This document shows, piece by piece, positions 19,398 through 26,980 of a stretch of 30,629 nt of DNA. Position numbers and translations under genes: made by a program. This DNA is from CAYHDN01 sp964355425 (GTDB lineage Bacteria > Patescibacteriota > UBA1384 > XYA2-FULL-43-10 > CAINNR01). Positions within the stretch are counted from its first letter, which is position 1. The number at the start of each line of letters is the position of its first letter. Under the pieces are notes generated by a model. That model was not told the origin of the DNA and ran no database searches. It saw nothing but the letters and a program-made list of their open reading frames with translations. The stretch is from positions 1 through 30,629 of the forward strand of contig CAYHDN010000003.1 in assembly GCA_964355425.1 (NCBI GenBank), in the 5' to 3' direction.

Positions 19398-21236
19398 ATG
19401 TCCAAGTTAATTTACCTCGAAACAGATGAAGAGATAACCGACGTCATCGACAAGATTTCTAAAGTCGATGAGAAATCGGTCTCTTTAGTCGTGCCGCGCG
19501 GTTCAACTTTGGCCAACAGCGTCGTCAACCTAAAACTCTTAGAGAAGCGCGGCAAAAAAATGGGTAAAAAGATTGCTTTGGTTACCAACGATAAAATCGC
19601 CAAGAACTTAGCTTCGCAGATTGGGTTGGCGGTTTTTGGTAGTATCGGCGACGCAAAAGCTGGAATTGAAGAACCAGAAGAAGCCCCGACGATCCAGCCT
19701 GAGGCGGATGTCGGGACCCCGGCCGAAAGCGTCGAAGAGGTTAATGGTGTAAAAGTACATCAATATGACCGCGATGCGGAGGAAATTGCGGGAGCAGCGG
19801 AGCCGGAGATTCTTGCGGAGGAAGCCCCAGAGTCAGAGCTGGAGGTGATCGAGGCGGTTAAAGATATCGAGGCAGAAAATCCGGAGGTAAAAGAAGTTAA
19901 AGGAGATATAGAAGATAAAGATAAATCTGATGATTATAAATTAATTAAGAAACCTTTCAATCACAACAATCAGTCAGGATTTTCCGGCCATCACAGGGCA
20001 AGTGACCCGGTTTTTGAGAAAATACGTTTTGTCAAAAAACGCAAGAAACTAATTGTTGGCGCAATAATAGCAGGCGCTGTCGTTGCCCTTGGTGCGGTGG
20101 CTTTGCTGATTTTGCCGGAAGCAACTGCGAAAATTTCTATTGTATCAGAACCATTTTCGACTACGGCTGATATAAATGTCAACAAAGAGGCAATCGCAAT
20201 CGACCAAAACACGTTGACTATTCCCGGTAAGTACAAAAGCCTTGAGGAGGAACTAGAGAAGCCATTTGCCGCCACTGGTTCAAAAAATATTGGTGAAAAA
20301 GCCAAAGGAAAAATTACCGTTTATAATAATTGGGATCAACAACCTGTCAGCTTGCCAGCTGGAACAAAGTTTTCTGGTGGCGGCGCGGAATTTAGCTCAA
20401 CAGCAGCCGCGACTATTCCCGGTGCTCAAGTTGGATTGCAAGGCGGTCAATTTGTGATTATTGCTTCCGGTACTGCTGACGTCAATGTTGAGGCGACTGC
20501 AGTCGGCGAGCAAGCAAACATTGGGCCAAACGATTTCACCATCACCACGATTCCCAAAGTCCAACAGTCAAAAATTTTTGGCAAAAGTACAGCAGCAATG
20601 AGCGGCGGGACAAATAAAGTTGTAAAGGTCGTGGCTGATAAAGATATTGCTTCAGCAAAGGAATCGACAGAAAAAGAACTCAAAGATAATTTGGTCAATA
20701 AGATCAAGATTGAGCTTGTAGATAAGGAGAAACTTCTCGATTCCGCTGTCAGTTCCAGTGTTTCTTCAGAAAGTGCTTCAAATAAGGCTGGCGACCAAGT
20801 CGATAACTTCAACTACAAAGTTAAAATGAAGGTTGAAGTTGTTACCTTCTCGGAGGATGATTTTAAAAATGTGCTTTTGGAAAGCGCCAAGAGTAAACTG
20901 GCAGAGAATAAAGACATCGTCGCTAACAAAGAAGAAAGCACAAAGTATGACGTTATCAGTAGTGATATTGCCAAGGGCACCATTGCTCTAAAGGGAACGT
21001 TTGATGGTTATGTTGCGGACAAGTACGACGTTGGCGCCATTAAAAGCGATATTAAGGGGAAAACAATCAAAACTGCAACCAATAAAATTACCGCCAGGAC
21101 TGGAGTCCTTTCGGTTGATATATCCATAAATCCAAATTTTATGCGCACACTGCCATTGATATCAAGGAGAATAAACGTTGAATTTAATTATGGTTCGACT
21201 CCGCTCACCACAGGCGGGTCAGGAGGGCAGCAGTAA
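19398..21236 (+). CDS. Large membrane-anchored protein, possibly baseplate J-like
   Basis: A 612-residue protein. Residues 1-90 form a small alpha/beta domain (SKLIYLETDEEITDVIDKIS, SLVVPRGSTLANSVVNLKLL). An acidic Glu-rich linker runs from about 95 to 180. A basic stretch RFVKKRKKL precedes one membrane segment (about 218-238, IAGAVVALGAVALLILPEA), followed by a long exported beta-rich part that includes KGKITVYNNWDQQPVSLPAG, TKFSGGGAEFS and repeated strands. Similar proteins of Patescibacteria are sometimes named baseplate J/gp47-like. I offer that name with low confidence. The linker peptide DVGTPAESVEE is encoded by a relative of the hairpin repeat found in S1. The stop overlaps the ruvX start by one base. 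Confidence 0.6.
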   Translation: MSKLIYLETDEEITDVIDKISKVDEKSVSLVVPRGSTLANSVVNLKLLEKRGKKMGKKIALVTNDKIAKNLASQIGLAVFGSIGDAKAGIEEPEEAPTIQPEADVGTPAESVEEVNGVKVHQYDRDAEEIAGAAEPEILAEEAPESELEVIEAVKDIEAENPEVKEVKGDIEDKDKSDDYKLIKKPFNHNNQSGFSGHHRASDPVFEKIRFVKKRKKLIVGAIIAGAVVALGAVALLILPEATAKISIVSEPFSTTADINVNKEAIAIDQNTLTIPGKYKSLEEELEKPFAATGSKNIGEKAKGKITVYNNWDQQPVSLPAGTKFSGGGAEFSSTAAATIPGAQVGLQGGQFVIIASGTADVNVEATAVGEQANIGPNDFTITTIPKVQQSKIFGKSTAAMSGGTNKVVKVVADKDIASAKESTEKELKDNLVNKIKIELVDKEKLLDSAVSSSVSSESASNKAGDQVDNFNYKVKMKVEVVTFSEDDFKNVLLESAKSKLAENKDIVANKEESTKYDVISSDIAKGTIALKGTFDGYVADKYDVGAIKSDIKGKTIKTATNKITARTGVLSVDISINPNFMRTLPLISRRINVEFNYGSTPLTTGGSGGQQ

Positions 21237-21649
21237 TGTATTTAGGAGTTGATTGGGGGACGAAAAAAATTGGTCTGGCAGTCGGTTCGAAAATTCCTTA
21301 CGAGCTGGCGACACTAAATAATGACCGGGAGATTTTTGCCAAGATCACTAAACTTTGTGAGCAAGAAAAAATTGAAAGGATAGTAATCGGCATGCCAATA
21401 CTAGGTAGCGGTGACGAGGGAGAAAATGCTGAAAAGATTGAGGAGTTTGGTAGAAAACTAAAAGAAAAAATCGGCCGGCCGATCTATTTTGAGCCGGAGA
21501 ATCTGACGACCCAAACCGCTCTGGAATTGTTAAAGGAGGAGGGGGCGTCTCCCGAGGAAGTTGAAGAAAAAGTTGATCAGGTGTCTGCTCGCTTAATTTT
21601 GGAACAATACATTGCCAATAAGGAGGAGACATCGCAAGAGGCACTATAG
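21236..21649 (+). CDS. ruvX: Putative Holliday-junction resolvase / pre-16S rRNA nuclease YqgF
   Basis: A 137-residue RNase H-fold protein: MYLGVDWGTKKIGLAVG carries the first catalytic Asp, IERIVIGMPILGSGDEGENA the second motif, FEPENLTTQTA the Glu motif (usually DERLTT; here the Asp is replaced by Pro but Glu is kept), and VDQVSARLILEQYI the last Asp. The length is normal. YqgF trims the 5' end of 16S rRNA in E. coli. The gene overlaps its upstream neighbour by one base (TAATG) and the 3' end overlaps the probable start of mltG. Confidence 0.9.
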   Translation: MYLGVDWGTKKIGLAVGSKIPYELATLNNDREIFAKITKLCEQEKIERIVIGMPILGSGDEGENAEKIEEFGRKLKEKIGRPIYFEPENLTTQTALELLKEEGASPEEVEEKVDQVSARLILEQYIANKEETSQEAL

Positions 21650-21672
21650 CTAAAGTTCTGACCATATTCCTC

Positions 21673-22602
21673 TTGGTCTTTGTTCTTGCTATCGCTGGCT
21701 TCCTTTTTTATTTCAAGTGGCAGATTGAAAAGTCAATGCCCGGTTCTGGGAAAAAAGTTGAAGTAACAATTGAAAAAGGCGAAAGCACAAAAATGATCGG
21801 TGCAAAGCTGGGCGAGAAAAATTTGATCGGTTCTGATCTGTTTTTTTATCTTTATATGAAATTTAAAGAGAAGACGATCAAACCTGGCGATTATCTGCTT
21901 CCTAATAATCTTTCAATCGTAAAAATTGCTGGAATTTTGGAAAACGGTGAGCATCAGGTGAAGAAAATCATTATTCCCGAAGGTTGGCGCCGGGAACAAA
22001 TTGCCGCCTATCTTGCTGATCAGGCAAAAATTAACCCCGATGAATTTATGTCAAAAACTAAAGATTTAGAGGGTAAACTTTTCCCCGATACCTATGATTT
22101 GACTGACGAGCCAACTGCCGATGAAGTAATTAAAAAAATGACCGATGATTATGCCAGCCGCATATCAGGGCTATCTGTTTCCAATGACATGTTAATCATT
22201 GCTTCGATTGTTGAACGCGAAGCGGCAAATGACGCCGAACGCGCCGATATCGCTGGAGTATTTACCAACCGGCTGGCTAAGGGGATGAAATTGGAGGCTG
22301 ATCCGACGGTTCAGTATCAGAAAGACAACGACAATTATCCAAAAGTTGGAATTCTAAATTTTAAGTTCTGGCAAAAACTAACAAATGGTGACATAAAAAA
22401 CATAAAAGGGCCTTTTTCTACCTATCAGAACGCTGGTCTACCGCCGGCGCCAATCTGCAATCCGGGGCTTGCAAGTATTAAAGCGGCGTTAACTCCTTCA
22501 AAACATAATTATCTATATTTTCTTCACGGTACTGACGGCAAGATCTATTTCGCCGCTACCGAAGCCGATCACAACGCCAACAAAGCAAAATATTTAAAGT
22601 AG
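21673..22602 (+). CDS. mltG: Endolytic murein transglycosylase MltG
   Basis: A 309-residue MltG/YceG protein when read from TTG 21673. A membrane anchor lies at the very N-terminus. The YceG domain includes KKIIIPEGWRREQIAAYLAD, the catalytic Glu in IIASIVEREAANDAERADIA, VFTNRLAKGMKLEADPTVQY, and the ending PICNPGLASIKAALTPSKHN, YLYFLHG. MltG cuts nascent glycan strands and sets their length. No ATG is available. The frame is open back to 21622 with AGGAGG at 21621-21626, so translation may start at ATC 21631, adding 14 residues (IARGTIAKVL...) that complete a proper TM segment. Confidence 0.9.
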   Translation: MVFVLAIAGFLFYFKWQIEKSMPGSGKKVEVTIEKGESTKMIGAKLGEKNLIGSDLFFYLYMKFKEKTIKPGDYLLPNNLSIVKIAGILENGEHQVKKIIIPEGWRREQIAAYLADQAKINPDEFMSKTKDLEGKLFPDTYDLTDEPTADEVIKKMTDDYASRISGLSVSNDMLIIASIVEREAANDAERADIAGVFTNRLAKGMKLEADPTVQYQKDNDNYPKVGILNFKFWQKLTNGDIKNIKGPFSTYQNAGLPPAPICNPGLASIKAALTPSKHNYLYFLHGTDGKIYFAATEADHNANKAKYLK

Positions 22603-22603
22603 A

Positions 22604-23476
22604 ATGCCGGTAATTGAGGTAAAAAATTTAAAAAAACACTTTGGACAGGTTAAAGCTGTCGACGGAATTGATATTTCCGTCGAGAAGGGAGAGATTTTTG
22701 GCTTTTTAGGGCCTAACGGCGCCGGAAAAACTACGGCAATCCGGACAATGATGGATTTTATCCGCCCGACCAGCGGTGAAATCAAAATTTTAAATCGTGA
22801 CGCGCAAACCGATTCGACTGAACTAAAAAAAGACATCGGATATCTGCCGGGCAATGTTCGCCTTTATGATTCTTGGACCGGTCGGGAGCACATTGATTTT
22901 TTCCGCTCTTTTGGTGGCAAGCGAGCGGCCGCTGACGAACTGTCGAAAAAGCTAGATTTTGAAACAAAGATTAAATTTAAAAATCTCTCCTCTGGCAATA
23001 AGCAAAAGCTTGGCGTAATTTTGGCTTTAATGAAAGAGCCAAAAATTTTAATTTTGGATGAGCCTACGGTGTCGCTTGATCCGTTACTACAGAATTCGGT
23101 CCACGAGCTCCTAAGAGAATATCAGAAAAAGGGGACGACGATTTTTATCTCATCACACAACCTTTCTGAAGTTGACCGGATCTGCAATCGGGTCGGAATA
23201 ATAAAATCCGGTAAAATGATCGCCATTGAAGACATCAGAGAACTTAAAGAGAAACGGATGCATACAATTGAGGTCTATTTTACCGACGGAGCAAAAAACT
23301 CTGATTTTAAAATACCACAAGTTCAAAGTATTAGGGAAGTTGGTGGCGGCCTTGTAATTGACGCCAAGGGCGATATTAATCCAATATTAAAGAAATTATC
23401 AGAATGCAAAATTAAGGACATTGAGATTTCCCACGCAACATTGGAAGAAATATTTCTTGAGTTTTATCAGAAGTGA
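22604..23476 (+). CDS. ABC transporter ATP-binding protein (ABC-2 exporter)
   Basis: A 290-residue ATPase. Walker A is GPNGAGKT (36-43), the Q-loop region is around DFIRPTSGEIKI, the signature LSSGNKQK is near 127, Walker B is ILILDEPT (about 147-154) and the switch His is in FISSHNLSEV. The C-terminal tail (about 215-290) is typical of CcmA/NatA-like ATPases. It forms an exporter with the permease that follows. The substrate is unknown. It starts one base after the mltG stop. Confidence 0.93.
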   Translation: MPVIEVKNLKKHFGQVKAVDGIDISVEKGEIFGFLGPNGAGKTTAIRTMMDFIRPTSGEIKILNRDAQTDSTELKKDIGYLPGNVRLYDSWTGREHIDFFRSFGGKRAAADELSKKLDFETKIKFKNLSSGNKQKLGVILALMKEPKILILDEPTVSLDPLLQNSVHELLREYQKKGTTIFISSHNLSEVDRICNRVGIIKSGKMIAIEDIRELKEKRMHTIEVYFTDGAKNSDFKIPQVQSIREVGGGLVIDAKGDINPILKKLSECKIKDIEISHATLEEIFLEFYQK

Positions 23477-23495
23477 TTAATAAGGAGATTCTAAC

Positions 23496-23570
23496 GCGGA
23501 TCCATTACACGGATGGGCACGGATTGGGAAATATTATCCGTGAATATCCGCGTGATAAATCCGTGTACGA
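23496..23570. repeat. ATCCGTG/CACGGAT intergenic repeat
   Basis: CACGGATGGGCACGGATTGG on one side and ATCCGTGAATATCCGCGTG, AATCCGTGTACG on the other side form a long inverted repeat between the ATPase and the permease. Confidence 0.65.
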
Positions 23571-23581
23571 ATTACAATATT

Positions 23582-24385
23582 ATGCTAGCTATCATAACAA
23601 AGACAATTAAAGATCGGAGACTGGTAACGGCGATTTATATCATCGTCGCCCTAGCTTTTCTTTTGATGTATATTGCGATGTTTCCATCGTTTGCCAGCCA
23701 GCAAGAACAATGGGATCAAATGCTGAAATTAATGCCGCCCGAGATGATGAAGGCGTTTAACTTGCAAGACTATAGTTTTGCCCATCTGGAAAACTTCCTG
23801 TCGGCTGAACTTTACTCGATTACTTGGCCACTGTTTTTAATAATTCTGGCAATTTCTTCCGCCGGCGCCGCGCTTGCCAACGAGGTTGAAAAAGGGTCTA
23901 TTGAGTTTTTGCTTTCGACGCCTATTTCCAGAAGGAAGCTGTTCTTATCCCGCTACCTTGCTGGTGCCTTGGTAATTTTGGCTTTCGTTGCGGCGACGAT
24001 TTACGCTGCCGTTCCATTTGCAAAAATCTTTAATATCGATGTCCAGCCGGCGAATTATTCAACATTGGTCTTGATGACATTTCTTTTTGGTTTGGCGACA
24101 TTCTCGGTCTCAATGTTCTTATCAGCGATTTTTTCCGATCGGGGCAAAGTTTACTTTCTTTCCGCTGGGGTAGTTGTTTTAATGTATGTTGCCAATATCG
24201 TCGCGACGTTGAAAGAAAAATATGCTGATCTGAAATATATCTCTTTTTTCCATTATTTTGATGCGGTAAAAATTTTAATTCACAACGAACTGGACAAAGT
24301 CGGAATTTTAGTTTTTCTAGCGGTGATTATTGTTTTCTCAATTACCGGCCTTATCGCTTTCGACCGACGCGACATTGCGACTTAA
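23582..24385 (+). CDS. ABC-2 type transporter permease
   Basis: A 267-residue integral membrane protein with six likely membrane segments (around 13-33, 75-98, 118-140, 154-172, 182-205 and 240-260). The segment ANEVEKGSIEFLLSTPISRRKLFLSR is the usual cytosolic ABC-2 motif. I place the start at ATG 23582; an upstream ATG at 23513 lies within repeat DNA. It is the partner of the ATPase encoded just before. Confidence 0.88.
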   Translation: MLAIITKTIKDRRLVTAIYIIVALAFLLMYIAMFPSFASQQEQWDQMLKLMPPEMMKAFNLQDYSFAHLENFLSAELYSITWPLFLIILAISSAGAALANEVEKGSIEFLLSTPISRRKLFLSRYLAGALVILAFVAATIYAAVPFAKIFNIDVQPANYSTLVLMTFLFGLATFSVSMFLSAIFSDRGKVYFLSAGVVVLMYVANIVATLKEKYADLKYISFFHYFDAVKILIHNELDKVGILVFLAVIIVFSITGLIAFDRRDIAT

Positions 24386-24402
24386 TTTGATTTTTTCGTT
24401 AC

Positions 24403-24456
24403 TATAATCTAGACTAAATTAGCACCAGGGGAGGGATAACTCTGGCTTTTTTATAG
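24403..24456 (+). promoter_or_regulatory. -10 box, short leader and terminator-like hairpin upstream of mreB
   Basis: TATAAT (24403-24408, no clear -35) is followed by about 25 bases and a weak hairpin CCAG...CTGG ending in CTTTTTT (24425-24451). The arrangement resembles 18103-18195. Confidence 0.4.
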
Positions 24457-24465
24457 CTTTGGAAA

Positions 24466-24471
24466 TATAAT
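24466..24471 (+). promoter_or_regulatory. -10 box of mreB
   Basis: TATAAT ends 10 bases before the ATG, giving an mRNA leader of about 4 bases and no room for a Shine-Dalgarno. Confidence 0.5.
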
Positions 24472-24481
24472 GTTTTAAACA

Positions 24482-25534
24482 ATGAAAAATCCGCTTTCAT
24501 TTATCTTTGACCGGTTTTCCCACGACGTTGGCGTTGATCTCGGCACCGCTAATTCTTTGGTATATGTCAAAGGCAAAGGGATAGTGATTTCTGAACCTTC
24601 GGTTGTTGCGATAAATAAAAAAACCAAAGAAATTCTAGCCATTGGCGAGGAGGCAAAGCGAATGGTTGGCCGGACGCCGGCCCACATTGTTGCCATTCGG
24701 CCATTGGTTGACGGTGTGATTTCTGATTTTGAGGTTACTGAACAGATGCTGAAGTATTTTTTCGATAAAGTTCACCGGGAAAAATTTTCTCTTTTTCCGC
24801 ATCCGCGGGTTGTCATCGGTATTCCTTACGGCGTGACTGAAGTTGAGCGTCGGGCGGTTGAGGAGGGGGCAACGGCAGCTGGCGCCAGGGAAATCTTTTT
24901 GATTGAAGAGCCGATCGCAGCCGCGATCGGCGCCAGACTACCGGTTCAAGATCCGTCAGGCAATATGATTGTTGATATTGGTGGCGGCACAACTGAAGTA
25001 GCAATTATTTCTCTTGGGGGCATTGTTTCTTCGAGATCATTACGAATCGCCGGCGACGAAATGAATACCGATATCATCCAATATGCCAGAGAGGAGTTTA
25101 ATCTGCTTTTGGGCGAGAGGACTGCCGAGGAAATTAAAATCAAAGTTGGAGCCGCATTGCCGCTTAAAGACAAGCTTGAGGCGCCGATGCGCGGCCGCGA
25201 CTTAGTTACCGGCCTGCCCAAGGAAATTGTGGTAAATAATGAGCAAATTATGGGAGCGATTTCAAAATCAATCGGTGCGGTAGTTGATGCAATAAAAGTA
25301 ACAATGGAGGAGTCGCCGCCGGAACTTTTAGCCGATATAATGGACAAAGGGATTGTTCTTGCCGGCGGAGGCGCGCTGCTCCGGGGACTTGATAAACTAA
25401 TATCCATTGAAACCAAAACAATAGTCCACATTGCCGACGATCCTCTGACTTGTGTCGTTCGAGGAACCGGCATTGTGCTTGAAGACATTGATCTACTTTC
25501 GGACGTTTTGGTTCCGAATAGGTTTAAACGTTAA
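24482..25534 (+). CDS. mreB: Rod shape-determining protein MreB
   Basis: A 350-residue actin homologue. Phosphate 1 is VGVDLGTANSLVYVKGKGIV (about 17-36). EPSVVAINKKTKEILAIGEEAKRMVGRTP follows, then the IPYGVTEVERRAVEEGATAAGAREIFLIEEP block, phosphate 2 MIVDIGGGTTEVAII (about 161-175) and the adenosine site GIVLAGGGALLRGLDKLI. Filaments of MreB guide side-wall peptidoglycan synthesis. It is the first gene of an mreB-mreC-mreD-mrdA set. The leader appears to be very short. Confidence 0.97.
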   Translation: MKNPLSFIFDRFSHDVGVDLGTANSLVYVKGKGIVISEPSVVAINKKTKEILAIGEEAKRMVGRTPAHIVAIRPLVDGVISDFEVTEQMLKYFFDKVHREKFSLFPHPRVVIGIPYGVTEVERRAVEEGATAAGAREIFLIEEPIAAAIGARLPVQDPSGNMIVDIGGGTTEVAIISLGGIVSSRSLRIAGDEMNTDIIQYAREEFNLLLGERTAEEIKIKVGAALPLKDKLEAPMRGRDLVTGLPKEIVVNNEQIMGAISKSIGAVVDAIKVTMEESPPELLADIMDKGIVLAGGGALLRGLDKLISIETKTIVHIADDPLTCVVRGTGIVLEDIDLLSDVLVPNRFKR

Positions 25535-25536
25535 AC

Positions 25537-25640
25537 CCAAAATCCCAAGCTCAAATGCCAAATGAAGCTCAAAATCTAAATTATTTAAACATTTGTCATT
25601 TGCCTGCCTGCCGGTAGGCAGGGATTTCATTTGATATTTG
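25537..25640. repeat. Intergenic CAAATGCCAAATGAAGCTC-type inverted repeat with a nested CCTGCCTGCCGGTAGGCAGG copy
   Basis: A/T-rich units of the family seen at 2183-2292 pair across the gap. A near copy of the 20-nt palindrome of 3677 lies inside it (about 25603-25622). It separates mreB from mreC. Confidence 0.65.
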
Positions 25641-25647
25641 AATTTGT

Positions 25648-26439
25648 ATGAAAAAACGGAATTTACTAATTAGCTTTTTAGTTGTAGCGGCTTTTGTCGC
25701 AATTTTTCTCATTCCCTCGCCTGTTAGTCGCAAAAGCAGTGATTTGGTTCTTACTTTCAGTCAACCGCTTTCAAAATCAGCAGTGGCAATAGGCAGAAAA
25801 ATTGCCGATGCTTTTTCGGTATTAACGGAAATTGGGACATTGCGGAGGGAAAATCAGCGACTAGAAGAAGAACTGGTTAAATCTAGGGTTGATAGTGCAA
25901 AACTTTCCGAACTGGAGGCCAAAAATCAGAATTTAGAAAAACAGCTAGAGTATAAAAATTTTCATCCAGAGATGAAGCTGATTCTTGCCAATGTCATCGG
26001 TCTTGATCCGACAAATTTTTACGACACGATTGTTGTTGATAAAGGCTTAAATGATGGAGTTTCTGCCGGCATGGCGGTGATACTATTCGGATCCTTGGTC
26101 GGGAAGATTGATCAAGTATCGGTTGGCACTTCGAGAGTGGTTTTAATCTCTAGTAAGGATTCAATAGTTCAAGTAATGCTTCAAAGCTCCAGAACAACCG
26201 GAATCTTGCGTGGCGGGATTTCTGGAATGACTCTGGAGAATATTCCGCTTGATACACCGATCGCCCTAGATGAAAATGTTATCACTTCCGGCCTTGGGGG
26301 CAAACTGCCAAAAGGAATTTTTGTCGGAAATACTGGAAAAGAAATTTCAGCCAAGTCGGATATTTTTAAAACTGTTGAGATAAAATCAGCAATTAATTTT
26401 TCTAAACTCGAGACGTTATTTATTGTCGCCGGAGGTTAA
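25648..26439 (+). CDS. mreC: Rod shape-determining protein MreC
   Basis: A 263-residue protein with an N-terminal membrane anchor (about 5-23), a coiled coil (about 60-105, LRRENQRLEEELVKSRVDSA ... LEAKNQNLEKQLEYK), and the beta-barrel domain with VIGLDPTNFYDTIVVDKGLN, GVSAGMAVILFGSLVGKI and the ending ENVITSGLGGKLPKGIFVG. It links MreB with the wall synthases. Repeat DNA separates it from mreB, while mreD starts one base after its stop. Confidence 0.95.
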   Translation: MKKRNLLISFLVVAAFVAIFLIPSPVSRKSSDLVLTFSQPLSKSAVAIGRKIADAFSVLTEIGTLRRENQRLEEELVKSRVDSAKLSELEAKNQNLEKQLEYKNFHPEMKLILANVIGLDPTNFYDTIVVDKGLNDGVSAGMAVILFGSLVGKIDQVSVGTSRVVLISSKDSIVQVMLQSSRTTGILRGGISGMTLENIPLDTPIALDENVITSGLGGKLPKGIFVGNTGKEISAKSDIFKTVEIKSAINFSKLETLFIVAGG

Positions 26440-26440
26440 A

Positions 26441-26944
26441 GTGTTTGTTTTTCTAATCATTCTCTCGTTCATAGTCGCAATTTTGGATGCCTCACTTTTC
26501 CCAACCTTAAAAATTGCCGGCGGCATAATCGAGCTTACGACTATTTCAATGCTGATATTGGTATTTTTCGGCTCATTCCGGAGCGCCTGTATTTTTTTGA
26601 TATTTTCAGCAATTTTTCTCTCTCTTTTGACAAAAATTCCAGCGATATATTTTTTGATTCCAAATTTTGTAATTCTGGCTGTTTTTGTTTTTCTTACCAC
26701 CAGGCGAATCGTCACTAAACCCGGAACCCTTCTGTCTTTTCCAATTTTCTTTTTTGCCGTCTTGGTTGTCGACCTGATAAAACTGACAATTCTTGCAAAA
26801 TTTTCATTTTTTAATTTGTCCATCACAGTAGTTGACAGCCTTTATTCCGCGGTCTTCGCAACAATAATTTATTGGAGTATTAATAAAATTTATCATTTCT
26901 TCAATCCTCAGATTAGCGGAGAAAAAATTAAATTTGCAAAGTAG
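26441..26944 (+). CDS. mreD: Rod shape-determining protein MreD
   Basis: A 167-residue, very hydrophobic protein with about five membrane segments, as expected for MreD, which diverges too fast for firm motifs; the assignment leans on position between mreC and the PBP2 gene. I choose GTG 26441, since GGAGG (26431-26435) stands five bases upstream. An in-frame TTG at 26423 would overlap mreC. Confidence 0.85.
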   Translation: MFVFLIILSFIVAILDASLFPTLKIAGGIIELTTISMLILVFFGSFRSACIFLIFSAIFLSLLTKIPAIYFLIPNFVILAVFVFLTTRRIVTKPGTLLSFPIFFFAVLVVDLIKLTILAKFSFFNLSITVVDSLYSAVFATIIYWSINKIYHFFNPQISGEKIKFAK

Positions 26945-26980
26945 ATGTTCCTTTAGGCTATTAGTTATTAGTTAATTATC

